64,000 bases of DNA from CAZZKJ01 sp964654695 (GTDB lineage Bacteria; Krumholzibacteriota; Krumholzibacteriia; WVZY01), in the NCBI GenBank assembly GCA_964654695.1, contig CAZZKJ010000004.1:49854-113853 (forward strand). The letters are read 5' to 3'. A program made the translations under genes and the position numbers. This document shows positions 19,458 to 28,261 of the stretch, piece after piece. Each line of letters begins with the position of its first letter. The first letter of the stretch is position 1. The notes under the pieces were generated by a model that saw only the letters and a program-made list of their open reading frames with translations, searched no databases and had not been told where the DNA came from.

Positions 19458-19703
19458 ATGAATACGGACCGCAATGCAGCTGCTGATTCGCTGATCGAGA
19501 CACTCGAGACGGGAATTAAGAGAGAACAAGAATCCAACAGTTTTTACATGGCCGCGGCGGCAAAAGCGGCAACCCCGAGCCAGCGCAATCTATTAATACA
19601 GCTTGCCGAAGAGGAGCTCCGCCACCGCGACAATCTCGAAAGACTCCTGCAGGCTGCCAGGGCCCAGCTTGAAATAGACCGGGCGATTACCGGAGATATC
19701 TAA
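19458..19703 (+). CDS. Small ferritin-like (half-rubrerythrin) protein
   Basis: An 81-residue protein with a strong AGGGAGG ribosome site just upstream of this ATG, which is preferred over an in-frame start 57 bp earlier. It forms two helices: IKREQESNSFYMAAAAKA carries an E-x-x-x-x-x-x-Y ferritin-like pattern and LAEEELRHRDNLERLL carries the E-x-x-H type ligand set. Full rubrerythrin/ferritin domains have four helices; this half-length form must dimerise to build a di-iron site, as encapsulated-ferritin-like proteins do. A role in iron or peroxide handling is inferred. No encapsulin gene is nearby. Confidence 0.75.
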   Translation: MNTDRNAAADSLIETLETGIKREQESNSFYMAAAAKAATPSQRNLLIQLAEEELRHRDNLERLLQAARAQLEIDRAITGDI

Positions 19704-19708
19704 CGGAA

Positions 19709-21304
19709 TCAATATGGTTTCTCGTATTTATCTTTACCAGGTTCAGTGGTTATCGAGCGGTCGAATAAAAGCTTATTATCCCCGGCGTCCGTTATGGAAG
19801 GCAGGACCCGGCATATGTGTTCTACTATGATCTTCATCTTCCCTGGTAAAATTTTCCCAGCTACATCGGTAGATTCGTGGTAGTCATAATGATACCCGGA
19901 GAAATAAAAGATAACCGGGATTCCCATCTCATGAAATACCGCATGATCGCTGGCACCCCTGAAATGCAGGTAAGGAGCGACTCGAACATCGAAGCCCAAA
20001 TCCACGGCGGCCCTGCGGGCGGTTTTGCCGAGCATGGGAGTCTGGCCGGAGCAAAAAACTATAAACATATTCTTGTTCTCTTCCTTATCCATATTGTTGC
20101 GGCCGATCATGTCGAGGTTCAGCACGGCCTTAAGTTTATCCGCGGACAGGCTGCCGGCAAAATAAGTTGATCCAAGGACTCCTTTCTCCTCTCCGCAAAA
20201 GGATACGAACAAAAGCGAACGCGAATGTTTTACACCGGACATCAGGCGCGCTGCTTCCAGGAGCCCTGCGGTTCCAGACGCATTGTCATCCGCTCCATGA
20301 TAGATGTCTCCTCCGCTTCCGACTCCGAGATGATCATGATGAGCTGATACCATTACAAATTCATTTTTTAGATCAGGATCATCGCCCTCCAAAAAACCGA
20401 TAATGTTGGCCGGTTTTTTTTCAATTGTCGATGCGATGCGCACGACCATTCTGACTTTCTTGCCGGGAACGGCCACCGCGACCGGCTTCATGAATTCATC
20501 AATCCGACCCTGTATCTCATTCAGATCAATACCGGTTTTATCAAGCAGCGATTTCACAACCGGTTTTGTAGCATAGAACAGTGGGATGGTTTCTTCAGCT
20601 CCCGCCAGCGCCATAAAAGGTTTTTTCATCGCCTCGCCGTATCTGCGCATCAGCGTTTTATCCAGATCCTGATGTCCGTTCTTTTCATCATTAACGATTA
20701 TCACCCCAACGGCTCCATGCCTGCGGGCATTTTCTATTTTGACTCTGGGATTCATATATCGTGTCGGAGACGGGCCGCGAAACTTTTCAGTGTTGGCTTT
20801 TTCGCCCGGCTCATGGTTAAGAATGAGCACTATCTTGCCTTTTACATCAATAGCAGCATAATCGTCGTAATCATACTCCGGGGCGCTGATTCCGTAACCG
20901 GCGAATACCACTTCTCCTTCTAAATCTGCGTCTTTATGTCCGCGAAGAGAATAGAATACTTCCTTGTCTGTATGAAAAACGCTGCTTCCACTGCTGTCCA
21001 TAACTGATAAAAACGTTTTTCTCCTGGCAAGAGTGGATTCGAGCACGCTGAAAACCTGACGATATTCGTCCAATCCGGGAAAAGGCTTGAGCCCGGCCTG
21101 CATAAAACAGGAGACGATATATTTTTCGGCGATGACATCCCCCCTGCTGCCGGCTTCGCGCCCTTCGAGTTCATCGGAAGCCAAAAACCTCACGTGCGCC
21201 ATCAAGGCCCGTTCCGAAACATGCAATCCTGCCGATCGCGCAGATAAAACTGAAAGCGCCAGGAGGGCCCCGAGAAACATCGATTTAAATGACTGCTTGA
21301 ACAT
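19709..21304 (-). CDS. Secreted M28-family zinc aminopeptidase with PA domain
   Basis: A 531-residue exported peptidase (signal LGALLALSVLSARSAG). A PA-domain-like insertion occupies about residues 115-290. The M28 two-zinc site is seen in order: VSAHHDHLG near residue 320, GADDNASGTAGLLE near residue 338, FCGEEKGVLGS near residue 370, NLDMIGRN near residue 398 and a late YHYDYHESTD providing the last His. It releases N-terminal amino acids from peptides outside the cytoplasm. It follows the M1 aminopeptidase by 20 bp on the same strand, making a peptide-degrading operon. Confidence 0.92.
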   Translation of the reverse strand: MFKQSFKSMFLGALLALSVLSARSAGLHVSERALMAHVRFLASDELEGREAGSRGDVIAEKYIVSCFMQAGLKPFPGLDEYRQVFSVLESTLARRKTFLSVMDSSGSSVFHTDKEVFYSLRGHKDADLEGEVVFAGYGISAPEYDYDDYAAIDVKGKIVLILNHEPGEKANTEKFRGPSPTRYMNPRVKIENARRHGAVGVIIVNDEKNGHQDLDKTLMRRYGEAMKKPFMALAGAEETIPLFYATKPVVKSLLDKTGIDLNEIQGRIDEFMKPVAVAVPGKKVRMVVRIASTIEKKPANIIGFLEGDDPDLKNEFVMVSAHHDHLGVGSGGDIYHGADDNASGTAGLLEAARLMSGVKHSRSLLFVSFCGEEKGVLGSTYFAGSLSADKLKAVLNLDMIGRNNMDKEENKNMFIVFCSGQTPMLGKTARRAAVDLGFDVRVAPYLHFRGASDHAVFHEMGIPVIFYFSGYHYDYHESTDVAGKILPGKMKIIVEHICRVLPSITDAGDNKLLFDRSITTEPGKDKYEKPY

Positions 21305-21324
21305 TTGTCCGCTCCATTCCCGCT

Positions 21325-23445
21325 TTAATCTATTTCATAAACCAAAGGATTATCTTCAACAGGCAAAATACCCGCAGAGATTCTGTTACCATTTTCAAAA
21401 GTCACGAAGCTGTACTTGCCGTAATGAATTATTTTGTAACCGGACTTTTCCACGGCATCGGCGGTCATTCCCGTTATTACGCAAACGGATTTGGAAGGAT
21501 TGTAAGGGTTTTTGAAAGTAATATAAGCGCTGTGCCCGGGATTGCCATAATGTGAACCTGCTATAGTAAAGCCGTCCTTATCCAATTCAACCGCTGCCGG
21601 CAGAGGCATTATATCAAAGATGGCGTTTTCTGTTTTTCCTCCCAGCACTAAAAGCGATTTTTGTTTCAGATCGGCTATCGTTACCGTCGTGTCCGCTTTT
21701 ATTATTCCTTCGCCCGTACGGTTGAGCTGCTTTATAATAGAGTCGTATGAAGACCTGGCATCCGGTTCCGCTCTGGACGGCAGCACCAGCAAAGAGCGGT
21801 GATCCCCAAGGACCGAACTGATGGTGGGGGGGATTTCCCCGGGCTCCATTCTGCGAAACAAATCATAATGGGGATCCACGCTGACTCTTCCTGGTTTGAA
21901 AGAACAGTTGAATGCAAAAAAGCTGTCCGGGCCGGTTATCCACACGTGTTCGACAAAAGACGTATCGCCGCCGGCTATTTCTATGGGGACGAATAAATTG
22001 TACACCGGATCCTGCTTGATATGCACGCGGACTCGATAAGAACCTGAAGAGGAATCCAAATGTACGCCGGTAAGCTTGATAGTCGGAGCGCCTTTGCTTT
22101 TGACCCACTGTTCGAAAAATAAATCGAGATTCTTTCCACTGGTTTTCTCAATTACCTTTTCGATATCCTTCCAGGAAGCTTCCTTGAATTGATACTGTTG
22201 ATAGAAATTCCTTAGAGCCCGGTAAAACGTCTCTTCTCCGGTGATTATTTTGAGCATGTGAAAGACCATGGCGCATTTGCCGTAGCCGACAGCTCTTGTA
22301 GCCGGAGTGGTTCGTTCTTTGAACTGCGTCAAGGGAAAGTCATTATCGCCATTCACGTAAGTTGAATAATCAATATCCAAAGTGCGCCGGTAATCAACCG
22401 CTGCGCTGTCGCTCCTCATCTTCTTGTACCGATGGTCGGCAAAATAAACCGTCAAACCTTCGCACCAATTGCCGCTGCTGTAATCCGGGTAAATGGAATT
22501 GCCCCACCAGTTATGAGCCACTTCGTGTCCCAGGGAAGTATAGACTATGAACGGCAGCCTTATGACCCTCCTTCCCAGCAGCGTAAAGGACGGCATGCCG
22601 AATCCGGTTGGGAAAAAATTCTCTACTATTGCGAATTTCGAAAATGGATAGGGACCGATGAGACTGTTGTACATCCGGAGATATTTTTTCGACGCTTCCA
22701 TGTACTGTTGAATTAAATCCCTTTCTGATGGAAAAAAACAGGCCATAATAGTAATGCCGTCCATCTCCTCCGTTACGATTTCATATCTGCCCGCAACCAA
22801 AGTGATATCCTTGCTGGGGTAGAATATCTCCCACGCCGATTCGCCCGACTCCCGGATCGGCAATGTTTTTTTACCCTCCGTCAGCGCGAAAAATCCTGGA
22901 GGCATAAACACCTTCAATGAAAAAAAAGAATAATCGCCGGGAATATCGGGATACCATCGTGTTGATCCGCTCAAATAGGTACCATCGCTGCTTATTATTC
23001 CCGATGTTTCTTCGGCGACGGATCCGCGGGAATATTCCGGCACCTTTAGAGTATCGTTAACAATTCCCTCATAACTTATATCGATAACATTATCACCAAT
23101 CGTATTGAACTTGATTTCCAGCCCTTTAGCATTGCCGGTGAAATCCTTGAAATCGTCACCAAATTGCTCGAAAAGGCTAGTACTTTCGATCTCTTTTACT
23201 CGGACTTTTCTGCCGTTTAGTACGATTCTTGTAATGTTGAAATCTCTGCCAATCGCAAAAACATAAGATCCCCTTTTCTTAACTGATAAAGTAATGCGGT
23301 CGCCGGCTTTCATGAGATGAGCGGATGGATCCAGGTTCAATACAAGCTCGTGGTATGTAATATCCAGGGATGAATACTCCGCAGCCGGACAAAAAATAGG
23401 CATCAGCATTATAATACCTGCAATCGTATTGAGCATGAATTTCAT
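21325..23445 (-). CDS. Secreted M1-family zinc metallopeptidase
   Basis: About 706 residues from the ATG at 23445, which is preceded by AAGGAG and followed by a signal peptide (NTIAGIIMLMPIFCPAA); an upstream in-frame start at 23499 lacks these. The M1 zinc site HEVAHNWWGN lies near residue 305 and the third ligand in WCEGLTVYFADH about 18 residues later. The usual GAMEN exopeptidase motif is not evident: at the expected place the sequence reads PTGFGMPSF, so it may cleave differently from classical aminopeptidases. The C-terminal ~200 residues are unassigned. Co-transcribed with the M28 gene downstream and probably the cation efflux gene upstream. Confidence 0.9.
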   Translation of the reverse strand: MKFMLNTIAGIIMLMPIFCPAAEYSSLDITYHELVLNLDPSAHLMKAGDRITLSVKKRGSYVFAIGRDFNITRIVLNGRKVRVKEIESTSLFEQFGDDFKDFTGNAKGLEIKFNTIGDNVIDISYEGIVNDTLKVPEYSRGSVAEETSGIISSDGTYLSGSTRWYPDIPGDYSFFSLKVFMPPGFFALTEGKKTLPIRESGESAWEIFYPSKDITLVAGRYEIVTEEMDGITIMACFFPSERDLIQQYMEASKKYLRMYNSLIGPYPFSKFAIVENFFPTGFGMPSFTLLGRRVIRLPFIVYTSLGHEVAHNWWGNSIYPDYSSGNWCEGLTVYFADHRYKKMRSDSAAVDYRRTLDIDYSTYVNGDNDFPLTQFKERTTPATRAVGYGKCAMVFHMLKIITGEETFYRALRNFYQQYQFKEASWKDIEKVIEKTSGKNLDLFFEQWVKSKGAPTIKLTGVHLDSSSGSYRVRVHIKQDPVYNLFVPIEIAGGDTSFVEHVWITGPDSFFAFNCSFKPGRVSVDPHYDLFRRMEPGEIPPTISSVLGDHRSLLVLPSRAEPDARSSYDSIIKQLNRTGEGIIKADTTVTIADLKQKSLLVLGGKTENAIFDIMPLPAAVELDKDGFTIAGSHYGNPGHSAYITFKNPYNPSKSVCVITGMTADAVEKSGYKIIHYGKYSFVTFENGNRISAGILPVEDNPLVYEID

Positions 23446-23506
23446 TACAGCGGTTCTCCTTTTTTGATTATCAACCTCATTGCGGCATCCAGGGAACATC
23501 CGGATG

Positions 23507-24400
23507 TTACAGCTTCAACAAGCTTGGATCAGGCTCGACGTGCACCATGGATGAGAACACCCTGTTTCCGGAATTGAGCAGCTTTTCTTCCACAGTTTCG
23601 GCCACCGCGTGTCCCTGCTCCACGGTCAGACGGCCGGCCACATAAATCGTAAGATCAATATAGTACATGGAACCGCGCCTGCGGACCTTGAAATCACCGA
23701 TTCCTTTTACTCCCTCTATTTGGTCGATCATGCTCTTCAATTTATTTAGAAGTTTGGGTTCAGGAGGTTCATCTATCAACATGCCGAGATTTTCCCGCAG
23801 TATTTTGTAAGCCATTTGTACGATCAACGCCGCAATCAATATCCCCGCTGCTGGATCCAGAAAAGCCCTGCCGGACCTTGCTCCGATTATTCCCAGAAAA
23901 GCGGCGATTGAAGAAAAAACATCGCTCCGGTGATCCCACGCGTTGGACAGAAGCGCAGGACTGTTTTCTCTGCGGGCAATCCAGATCGTATAGTGATACA
24001 TTGCCTCCTTTATGATAATGGATACTACGGCCGCCGCCAGAGCAAGGCCCGAGGGTCCGCGGTAAGCGTGCCTGGCAATCAGGATTATTGAAGAATAAGT
24101 CATATAGCCGCCGGTTATTATCAACAGAAGTGAAACGAATATAGCGGCCAGGGATTCAATGCCCTCGTGCCCGTAAGGATGTGTATCATCTGCCGGTTTT
24201 TTGCTGGAGCGGTACGCGAGCCATACGATTATTGTCGCTATCACATCGGATGTTGAATGGAGGGCATCCGCGACCATTGCGCGGCTTCCTCCGGCAATAC
24301 CCGCGAAGAATTTGAAACATGTCAAAGCCACGTTGACCCAGACGCCTACCTGGAAGCACGTATTCACCGACACCCATGTATTCTTTGTCCGCTTTTCCAT
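23507..24400 (-). CDS. Cation diffusion facilitator (CDF) efflux protein
   Basis: About 297 residues from the ATG at 24400 (an in-frame extension to 24514 adds a non-conserved, positively charged leader). Six membrane segments and the CDF metal-site motifs are seen: ADALHSTSDV in helix 2, HPYGHEGIESL and AWDHRSDVFSS in helix 5, followed by a C-terminal cytoplasmic domain (GVKGIGDFKVRRRGSMYYIDL). It exports Zn, Fe, Mn or Co in exchange for protons. It is transcribed toward the M1 peptidase gene 61 bp away; zinc supply to or removal from the peptidases is one possible link. A TATAAT lies upstream at about 24455. Confidence 0.92.
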   Translation of the reverse strand: MEKRTKNTWVSVNTCFQVGVWVNVALTCFKFFAGIAGGSRAMVADALHSTSDVIATIIVWLAYRSSKKPADDTHPYGHEGIESLAAIFVSLLLIITGGYMTYSSIILIARHAYRGPSGLALAAAVVSIIIKEAMYHYTIWIARRENSPALLSNAWDHRSDVFSSIAAFLGIIGARSGRAFLDPAAGILIAALIVQMAYKILRENLGMLIDEPPEPKLLNKLKSMIDQIEGVKGIGDFKVRRRGSMYYIDLTIYVAGRLTVEQGHAVAETVEEKLLNSGNRVFSSMVHVEPDPSLLKL

Positions 24401-24494
24401 GTGTTCCCGACCACAGGATCGAATTGCTGGTCGGTCTATTATAGCCCGGCAGTGTTCAAAGCTCACACAAAAAAATTCAAATTGGGAGCCCGGC

Positions 24495-24523
24495 TTGACC
24501 TTTTCAATAAACATTGCTAGTAT
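24495..24523 (+). promoter_or_regulatory. Sigma-70-type promoter for fumarase, possibly leaderless
   Basis: TTGACC (24495-24500), a 17-bp spacer, and TAGTAT (24518-24523). Transcription would start near 24530, only about three bases before the ATG at 24533. No ribosome site precedes that ATG, so the message may be leaderless. Confidence 0.5.
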
Positions 24524-24532
24524 TCGGTCACC

Positions 24533-25411
24533 ATGATCGATTATAAAGAATTTTCCAGGTGGGTACTGGAGCTTATCAGGCGTACGTCAACCGATCTTCC
24601 GGAGGATATAGAGTCGGCCATAGCAGCGGCCAGGGATAAAGAAAGCAAGGACTCCGCCTCTCAGAGCGCGCTCTGGTCAATCCTTGAAAACATAAAGCTT
24701 GCCCGCAAGCAGTCGACCCCGATATGCCAGGATACCGGTACTAATATTTTTCATATCTATCATCCACCCGGCACCTCCACCGCCGAACTCCGAAAAGCCG
24801 TCGAAACCGGTGTTAAAGATGCGACATCCATGTACTTTCTGCGTCCCAACGCGGTGGATTCACTCTCGGGAGTCAACAGCGGCAACGGGATCGGAGAAGG
24901 CCTGCCTTCCGTGCATTTCCATGAATGGAATAAGAGCGAGGTTTTGGTCAAGCTGCTGCTTAAAGGCGGGGGCAGCGAGAATGTCGGCATTCAATACAGC
25001 CTTCCCGATTCCCGTCTGGGCGCGGGCAGGGATCTGGCCGGAGTGGAAACCGCCGTATTGGATGCGATACAGCGCGCCCAGGGAAAGGGATGCGCCCCGG
25101 GCATTGCGGGTGTATGTATCGGCGGAGACCGGGGCAGCTCATATGCAGCATCAAAAGAACAGCTTTTCAGAAAACTGGCTGACGAGAACCCCATACCGGA
25201 GATGAGGGATCTCGAAAAGAAGATTCTCGACAAGGCGAACGTTCTCGGTATCGGCCCCATGGGATTTGGAGGTAAAACCACGGTTCTGGGGGTGAAAATC
25301 GGCGCGCTTCACCGCCTTCCGGCTTCTTATTTCGTATCCGTATCCTACATGTGCTGGGCATGCCGAAGACGTGAAATGAGCATAAAAAACGGGAGAATGC
25401 GGATTGATTAG
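24533..25411 (+). CDS. Class I fumarate hydratase, alpha (N-terminal) subunit
   Basis: A 292-residue iron-sulfur hydro-lyase subunit. Family landmarks: STPICQDTGTNIFHI near residue 62 with the first cluster Cys, GCAPGIAGVCIGGDRGSSY near residue 184 with further cluster cysteines, and GIGPMGFGGKTTVLGVKI near residue 238. With the beta subunit it interconverts fumarate and malate (or tartrate dehydration in related enzymes) using a labile 4Fe-4S cluster, fitting an anaerobe. Its TAG stop overlaps the beta-subunit start by eight bases, indicating coupled translation. The two-gene arrangement is normal for this class and is not a frameshift. Confidence 0.92.
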   Translation: MIDYKEFSRWVLELIRRTSTDLPEDIESAIAAARDKESKDSASQSALWSILENIKLARKQSTPICQDTGTNIFHIYHPPGTSTAELRKAVETGVKDATSMYFLRPNAVDSLSGVNSGNGIGEGLPSVHFHEWNKSEVLVKLLLKGGGSENVGIQYSLPDSRLGAGRDLAGVETAVLDAIQRAQGKGCAPGIAGVCIGGDRGSSYAASKEQLFRKLADENPIPEMRDLEKKILDKANVLGIGPMGFGGKTTVLGVKIGALHRLPASYFVSVSYMCWACRRREMSIKNGRMRID

Positions 25412-26027
25412 ACTTGAACTCCCATTGACAGAGAGTAAGGTTTCATCGCTCAAAACCGGCGATGTAGTAAAAATATCCGGAGTGTTGATTACCGCCCGCG
25501 ATGCGGGCCACAAGTTCCTCGTCGATCATTTTATCGAGCGCTCTCCCTCGTCTGATGAAAAGGATCTGTACGAGAAACTATCCCATATTTTGAAAGGCGG
25601 TATGATATATCACTGCGGACCGGTGGTAGCGAATGACAACGGTTCATGGAGATTCGTCTCGGCCGGCCCCACAACCAGCATAAGGGAAGAACCATACGAG
25701 CATAGAATCATAAAAGAGTTCGGGGTCAGAGGCATAATCGGCAAAGGCGGGATGGGCGCCAGGACCCTGCAGGCATGCCGCGATCACAAAGCGGTCTATT
25801 GCCATGCGGTCGGAGGTGCAGCAAGCCTGATAGCCAGCTCGGTAATGGAAGTCCTGGATGTGCATATGCTGGAATTCGGCATCCCTGAAGCCTTCTGGGT
25901 GATACGTGTCAAGGATTTCGACGCGGTCGTAACCATGGACAGCAGAGGGGAAAGTCTTCATAAAACCATTGAAGAAGAATCTTCCCGCCGCTTCACCGAC
26001 ATTATCAATAATATTCAGCAAAGTTGA
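25404..26027 (+). CDS. Class I fumarate hydratase, beta (C-terminal) subunit
   Basis: A 207-residue subunit starting at TTG, with GGGAG eight bases before. Typical family stretches are LKTGDVVKISGVLITARDAGHK near residue 17, GGMIYHCGPVV near residue 66, AGPTTSIREEPYE near residue 87 and IGKGGMG near residue 113. It completes the fumarase active site formed with the upstream gene. No terminator was recognised after it; the next 131 bp lead to a truncated open frame. Confidence 0.92.
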   Translation: MIRLELPLTESKVSSLKTGDVVKISGVLITARDAGHKFLVDHFIERSPSSDEKDLYEKLSHILKGGMIYHCGPVVANDNGSWRFVSAGPTTSIREEPYEHRIIKEFGVRGIIGKGGMGARTLQACRDHKAVYCHAVGGAASLIASSVMEVLDVHMLEFGIPEAFWVIRVKDFDAVVTMDSRGESLHKTIEEESSRRFTDIINNIQQS

Positions 26028-26158
26028 TTATACTAAATATGGGAATTAGCCTTTTAAACCCTTTCTTTGCCGCTTTATTTACAGGTGGCTGATTTATCGC
26101 GCTTCCGCGAGGTGTGTGCGGTTAATATTTTATAATCATTATTCTTACGAAATAGTCT

Positions 26159-26383
26159 ATGATCCGGAAAAATATTCCTCTTTTGCTTTTTGCATTCATT
26201 GCCGCAGTGTCCCCGGCGAAGGTCAGCTCGCATGAGACCTTCTATCTCAGGGATGACGGATCTTTTTCGGCTTTTAATCCCACCGACAGTCTTTCATTCT
26301 TTTTTCCAACTAAGGGCACGGTTCTGGATTATGACATGGACGGCCGGGAAGGGCTGACCATTCTCCGCAATAACTTTCAATAA
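26159..26383 (+). pseudogene. N-terminal fragment of a secreted FG-GAP-type protein
   Basis: A 74-residue frame with a signal peptide (LLLFAFIAAVSPAKVSS) followed by a segment ending DYDMDGREGLTILRN, which resembles the Ca-binding D-x-D-x-DG part of an FG-GAP/VCBS repeat, as in the long PilW-like protein of this window. It stops after barely one repeat. From about 26358 the other frame already reads as the end of a kinase GAF/linker (see next gene), so this looks like a gene truncated by a deletion. A genuine small exported protein cannot be excluded. Confidence 0.5.
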
Positions 26384-26390
26384 CGCCCGG

Positions 26391-27284
26391 ATGTATGAGA
26401 ACGCGAAACTGTCCATCCAGGAGGTTCAGCGTCTAACGGATATCCGCATCGAACTAATCGACAGAATAACGCATGAATTCCGCACTCCATTAACGGTCAT
26501 AAAGGCGGGTCTGCTCAGCCTGCAAGTTGATGACAAGTTCATGAAGGTCCTGGATTGGACCCTGAAGTCGGTAAACAGGTTGGAGTATTTAATACATTCT
26601 CTGCTCGAGTTGAAAGACAAAGATTTCGAGGGTTCCTTGGCAGATAATTGTAAATTCAATATCGATGAATCCATCGAGAGGGCGACGGCTGCAGCGTCCC
26701 GAAAAGCGGGTCTCAAGAACGTAACATTTGAAATACGCAGACCTTTAGATATGAATCCGCCGGCTTTGACGATAACATCCGGGTCCTTCGATACTATTCT
26801 GGATAATTTAATCGATAACGCTGTTGAATTTTCAACCCCCGAAACAAATGTAATATTGGAATACGAATGCGAGCCCCGCCGGCCGTCAAGAAATTCTGAC
26901 GGTGTGCCTATCGAGAACTGGAAACAGGCCAACAAGACCCAGCTGCGTGAATATGAAGCGCTGGCAGGCATAGACAAATCCTCTTCCTCCGCTCGGCGGG
27001 ATGGTCAAGAAAGATCCTGCGGTTCCTTTTCGCTAAAAACGGAAGAAGACCTCTATTGGGTCTTAAAGATAACCGATACAGGAATCGGGATCCCGCAGGA
27101 TGAACTCGACAGAATATCCGAACCGTTCAGACAGGCATCCAATTCTCCCGACCAGGGGATAAAAGGAAAAGGACTGGGCTTGAGCGTTGCAGAAAAACTT
27201 TTAGCGGAATGCGGAGGCCGGCTCTACTGCAGGAGCATCGAAGGATCAGGCACAACCTTCACGGTTTTTATTCCGCTGAAATAA
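26391..27284 (+). CDS. Sensor histidine kinase transmitter, N-terminally truncated
   Basis: A 297-residue kinase core without any sensor domain. HisKA H-box ITHEFRTPLTVI near residue 27, N-box DNLIDNAVEFS near residue 133, G1 DTGIGIP and G2 KGKGLGLSVAEKL near residue 265. The ATP domain carries an unusual insertion of about 50 residues (about 160-215). In-frame codons upstream of the ATG, back to a stop at 26355, read SAITFNNARMYENAK, the typical helix that leaves a GAF domain, so a GAF sensor has been lost. No ribosome site precedes the ATG. It may be a remnant, though the catalytic core is intact. Confidence 0.75.
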   Translation: MYENAKLSIQEVQRLTDIRIELIDRITHEFRTPLTVIKAGLLSLQVDDKFMKVLDWTLKSVNRLEYLIHSLLELKDKDFEGSLADNCKFNIDESIERATAAASRKAGLKNVTFEIRRPLDMNPPALTITSGSFDTILDNLIDNAVEFSTPETNVILEYECEPRRPSRNSDGVPIENWKQANKTQLREYEALAGIDKSSSSARRDGQERSCGSFSLKTEEDLYWVLKITDTGIGIPQDELDRISEPFRQASNSPDQGIKGKGLGLSVAEKLLAECGGRLYCRSIEGSGTTFTVFIPLK

Positions 27285-27287
27285 CAG

Positions 27288-28253
27288 TCATCGGCTTTTG
27301 GAGTTTTGAAGGGCAACAGAAGCGTTCCGGCGCATGCCTTCAGCCTTGCAGCGCGCTATGACGCTGCCTCTTGTATTGTCGGTAAATACCTTATTGGATA
27401 TATTCGCTAGATTCTCGAGCGGAAATTTTATTAGAGCCGACTCCCTTAAAACTGAGAAAACAGGAGATATTTCGACCATATCATTGTAGGGGCAGACTTC
27501 CTGGCAAATATCACAGCCGAAAACATGTGTTCCCATGCGATCGGCCAAATACTCAGGAATCTCTTTTCTGTTCTCAATAGTAAGATAAGAAATGCATTTC
27601 CGGGAATCCAAAAGATATGGAATATCGAGAGCTCCCGTCGGACAAGCATCCAAACATCTGGTACATGATCCGCATTCCTTTTTGAGAGGAGCAGAAGATG
27701 GAAGTTCTGCATCGGTAATTATCTCGCCCAGGAAAATCCATGATCCATGCCGGGGCGATATTATACATGTGTTTTTGCCGATCCATCCTATTCCCGCCTT
27801 CACGGCCAACGCCCGCTCGGCAACAGGTTTTATATCCACGCACAATGAAGAGTTCATGCCGGGAAGTATTTTCCTCAGCCGGCGGTCCATCTCGGAAAGC
27901 ATTTCGTACATTATCACATGATAATCCCCTCTTCGGGAGTATCTGGCAAACTTCCCGGTATCACGGGAACCCTGTTCGTTGGAATTGAATCCCTCATCCA
28001 CCCAGTAATTCAATGCCAGACATACGGATGACCGGGCGCCGGGCAGCAGTTTTCCGGGATCAGCGCGCGACTTCCGGCTTCGTTCCAGATACCGCATATC
28101 AGCATGCATGCCTTTTTGCAGCCATTGTTCGAATAGCTCGCCGGATTTTTCTGGAAAGTCCAGGTCCGCTATTCCTACCGAGGAAAAACCTGCTTCGTTA
28201 GCGGCCTTTTTAATCGAATCGATGAGAGAGGAACCGGAGGCACTTGCAGGCAT
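27288..28253 (-). CDS. queG: Epoxyqueuosine reductase
   Basis: A 321-residue cobalamin/iron-sulfur enzyme of queuosine tRNA modification. Landmarks: VDIKPVAERALAVKAGIGWIGKNT near residue 140, then two 4Fe-4S motifs, CGSCTRCLDACPTGAL near residue 195 and FGCDICQEVCPYN near residue 251. It is somewhat shorter than E. coli QueG at the C-terminus (no HEAT-like tail). It lies 8 bp downstream of the Lon-like protease gene on the same strand. The window's QueF (59036-59401) acts earlier in the same pathway. Confidence 0.95.
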   Translation of the reverse strand: MPASASGSSLIDSIKKAANEAGFSSVGIADLDFPEKSGELFEQWLQKGMHADMRYLERSRKSRADPGKLLPGARSSVCLALNYWVDEGFNSNEQGSRDTGKFARYSRRGDYHVIMYEMLSEMDRRLRKILPGMNSSLCVDIKPVAERALAVKAGIGWIGKNTCIISPRHGSWIFLGEIITDAELPSSAPLKKECGSCTRCLDACPTGALDIPYLLDSRKCISYLTIENRKEIPEYLADRMGTHVFGCDICQEVCPYNDMVEISPVFSVLRESALIKFPLENLANISNKVFTDNTRGSVIARCKAEGMRRNASVALQNSKSR

Positions 28254-28261
28254 ATCGTTTA

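Noticed and set aside
24533..26027. Frameshifted single fumarase gene
   Set aside because: The two-subunit class I fumarase is a normal arrangement with an eight-base overlap and its own ribosome site.
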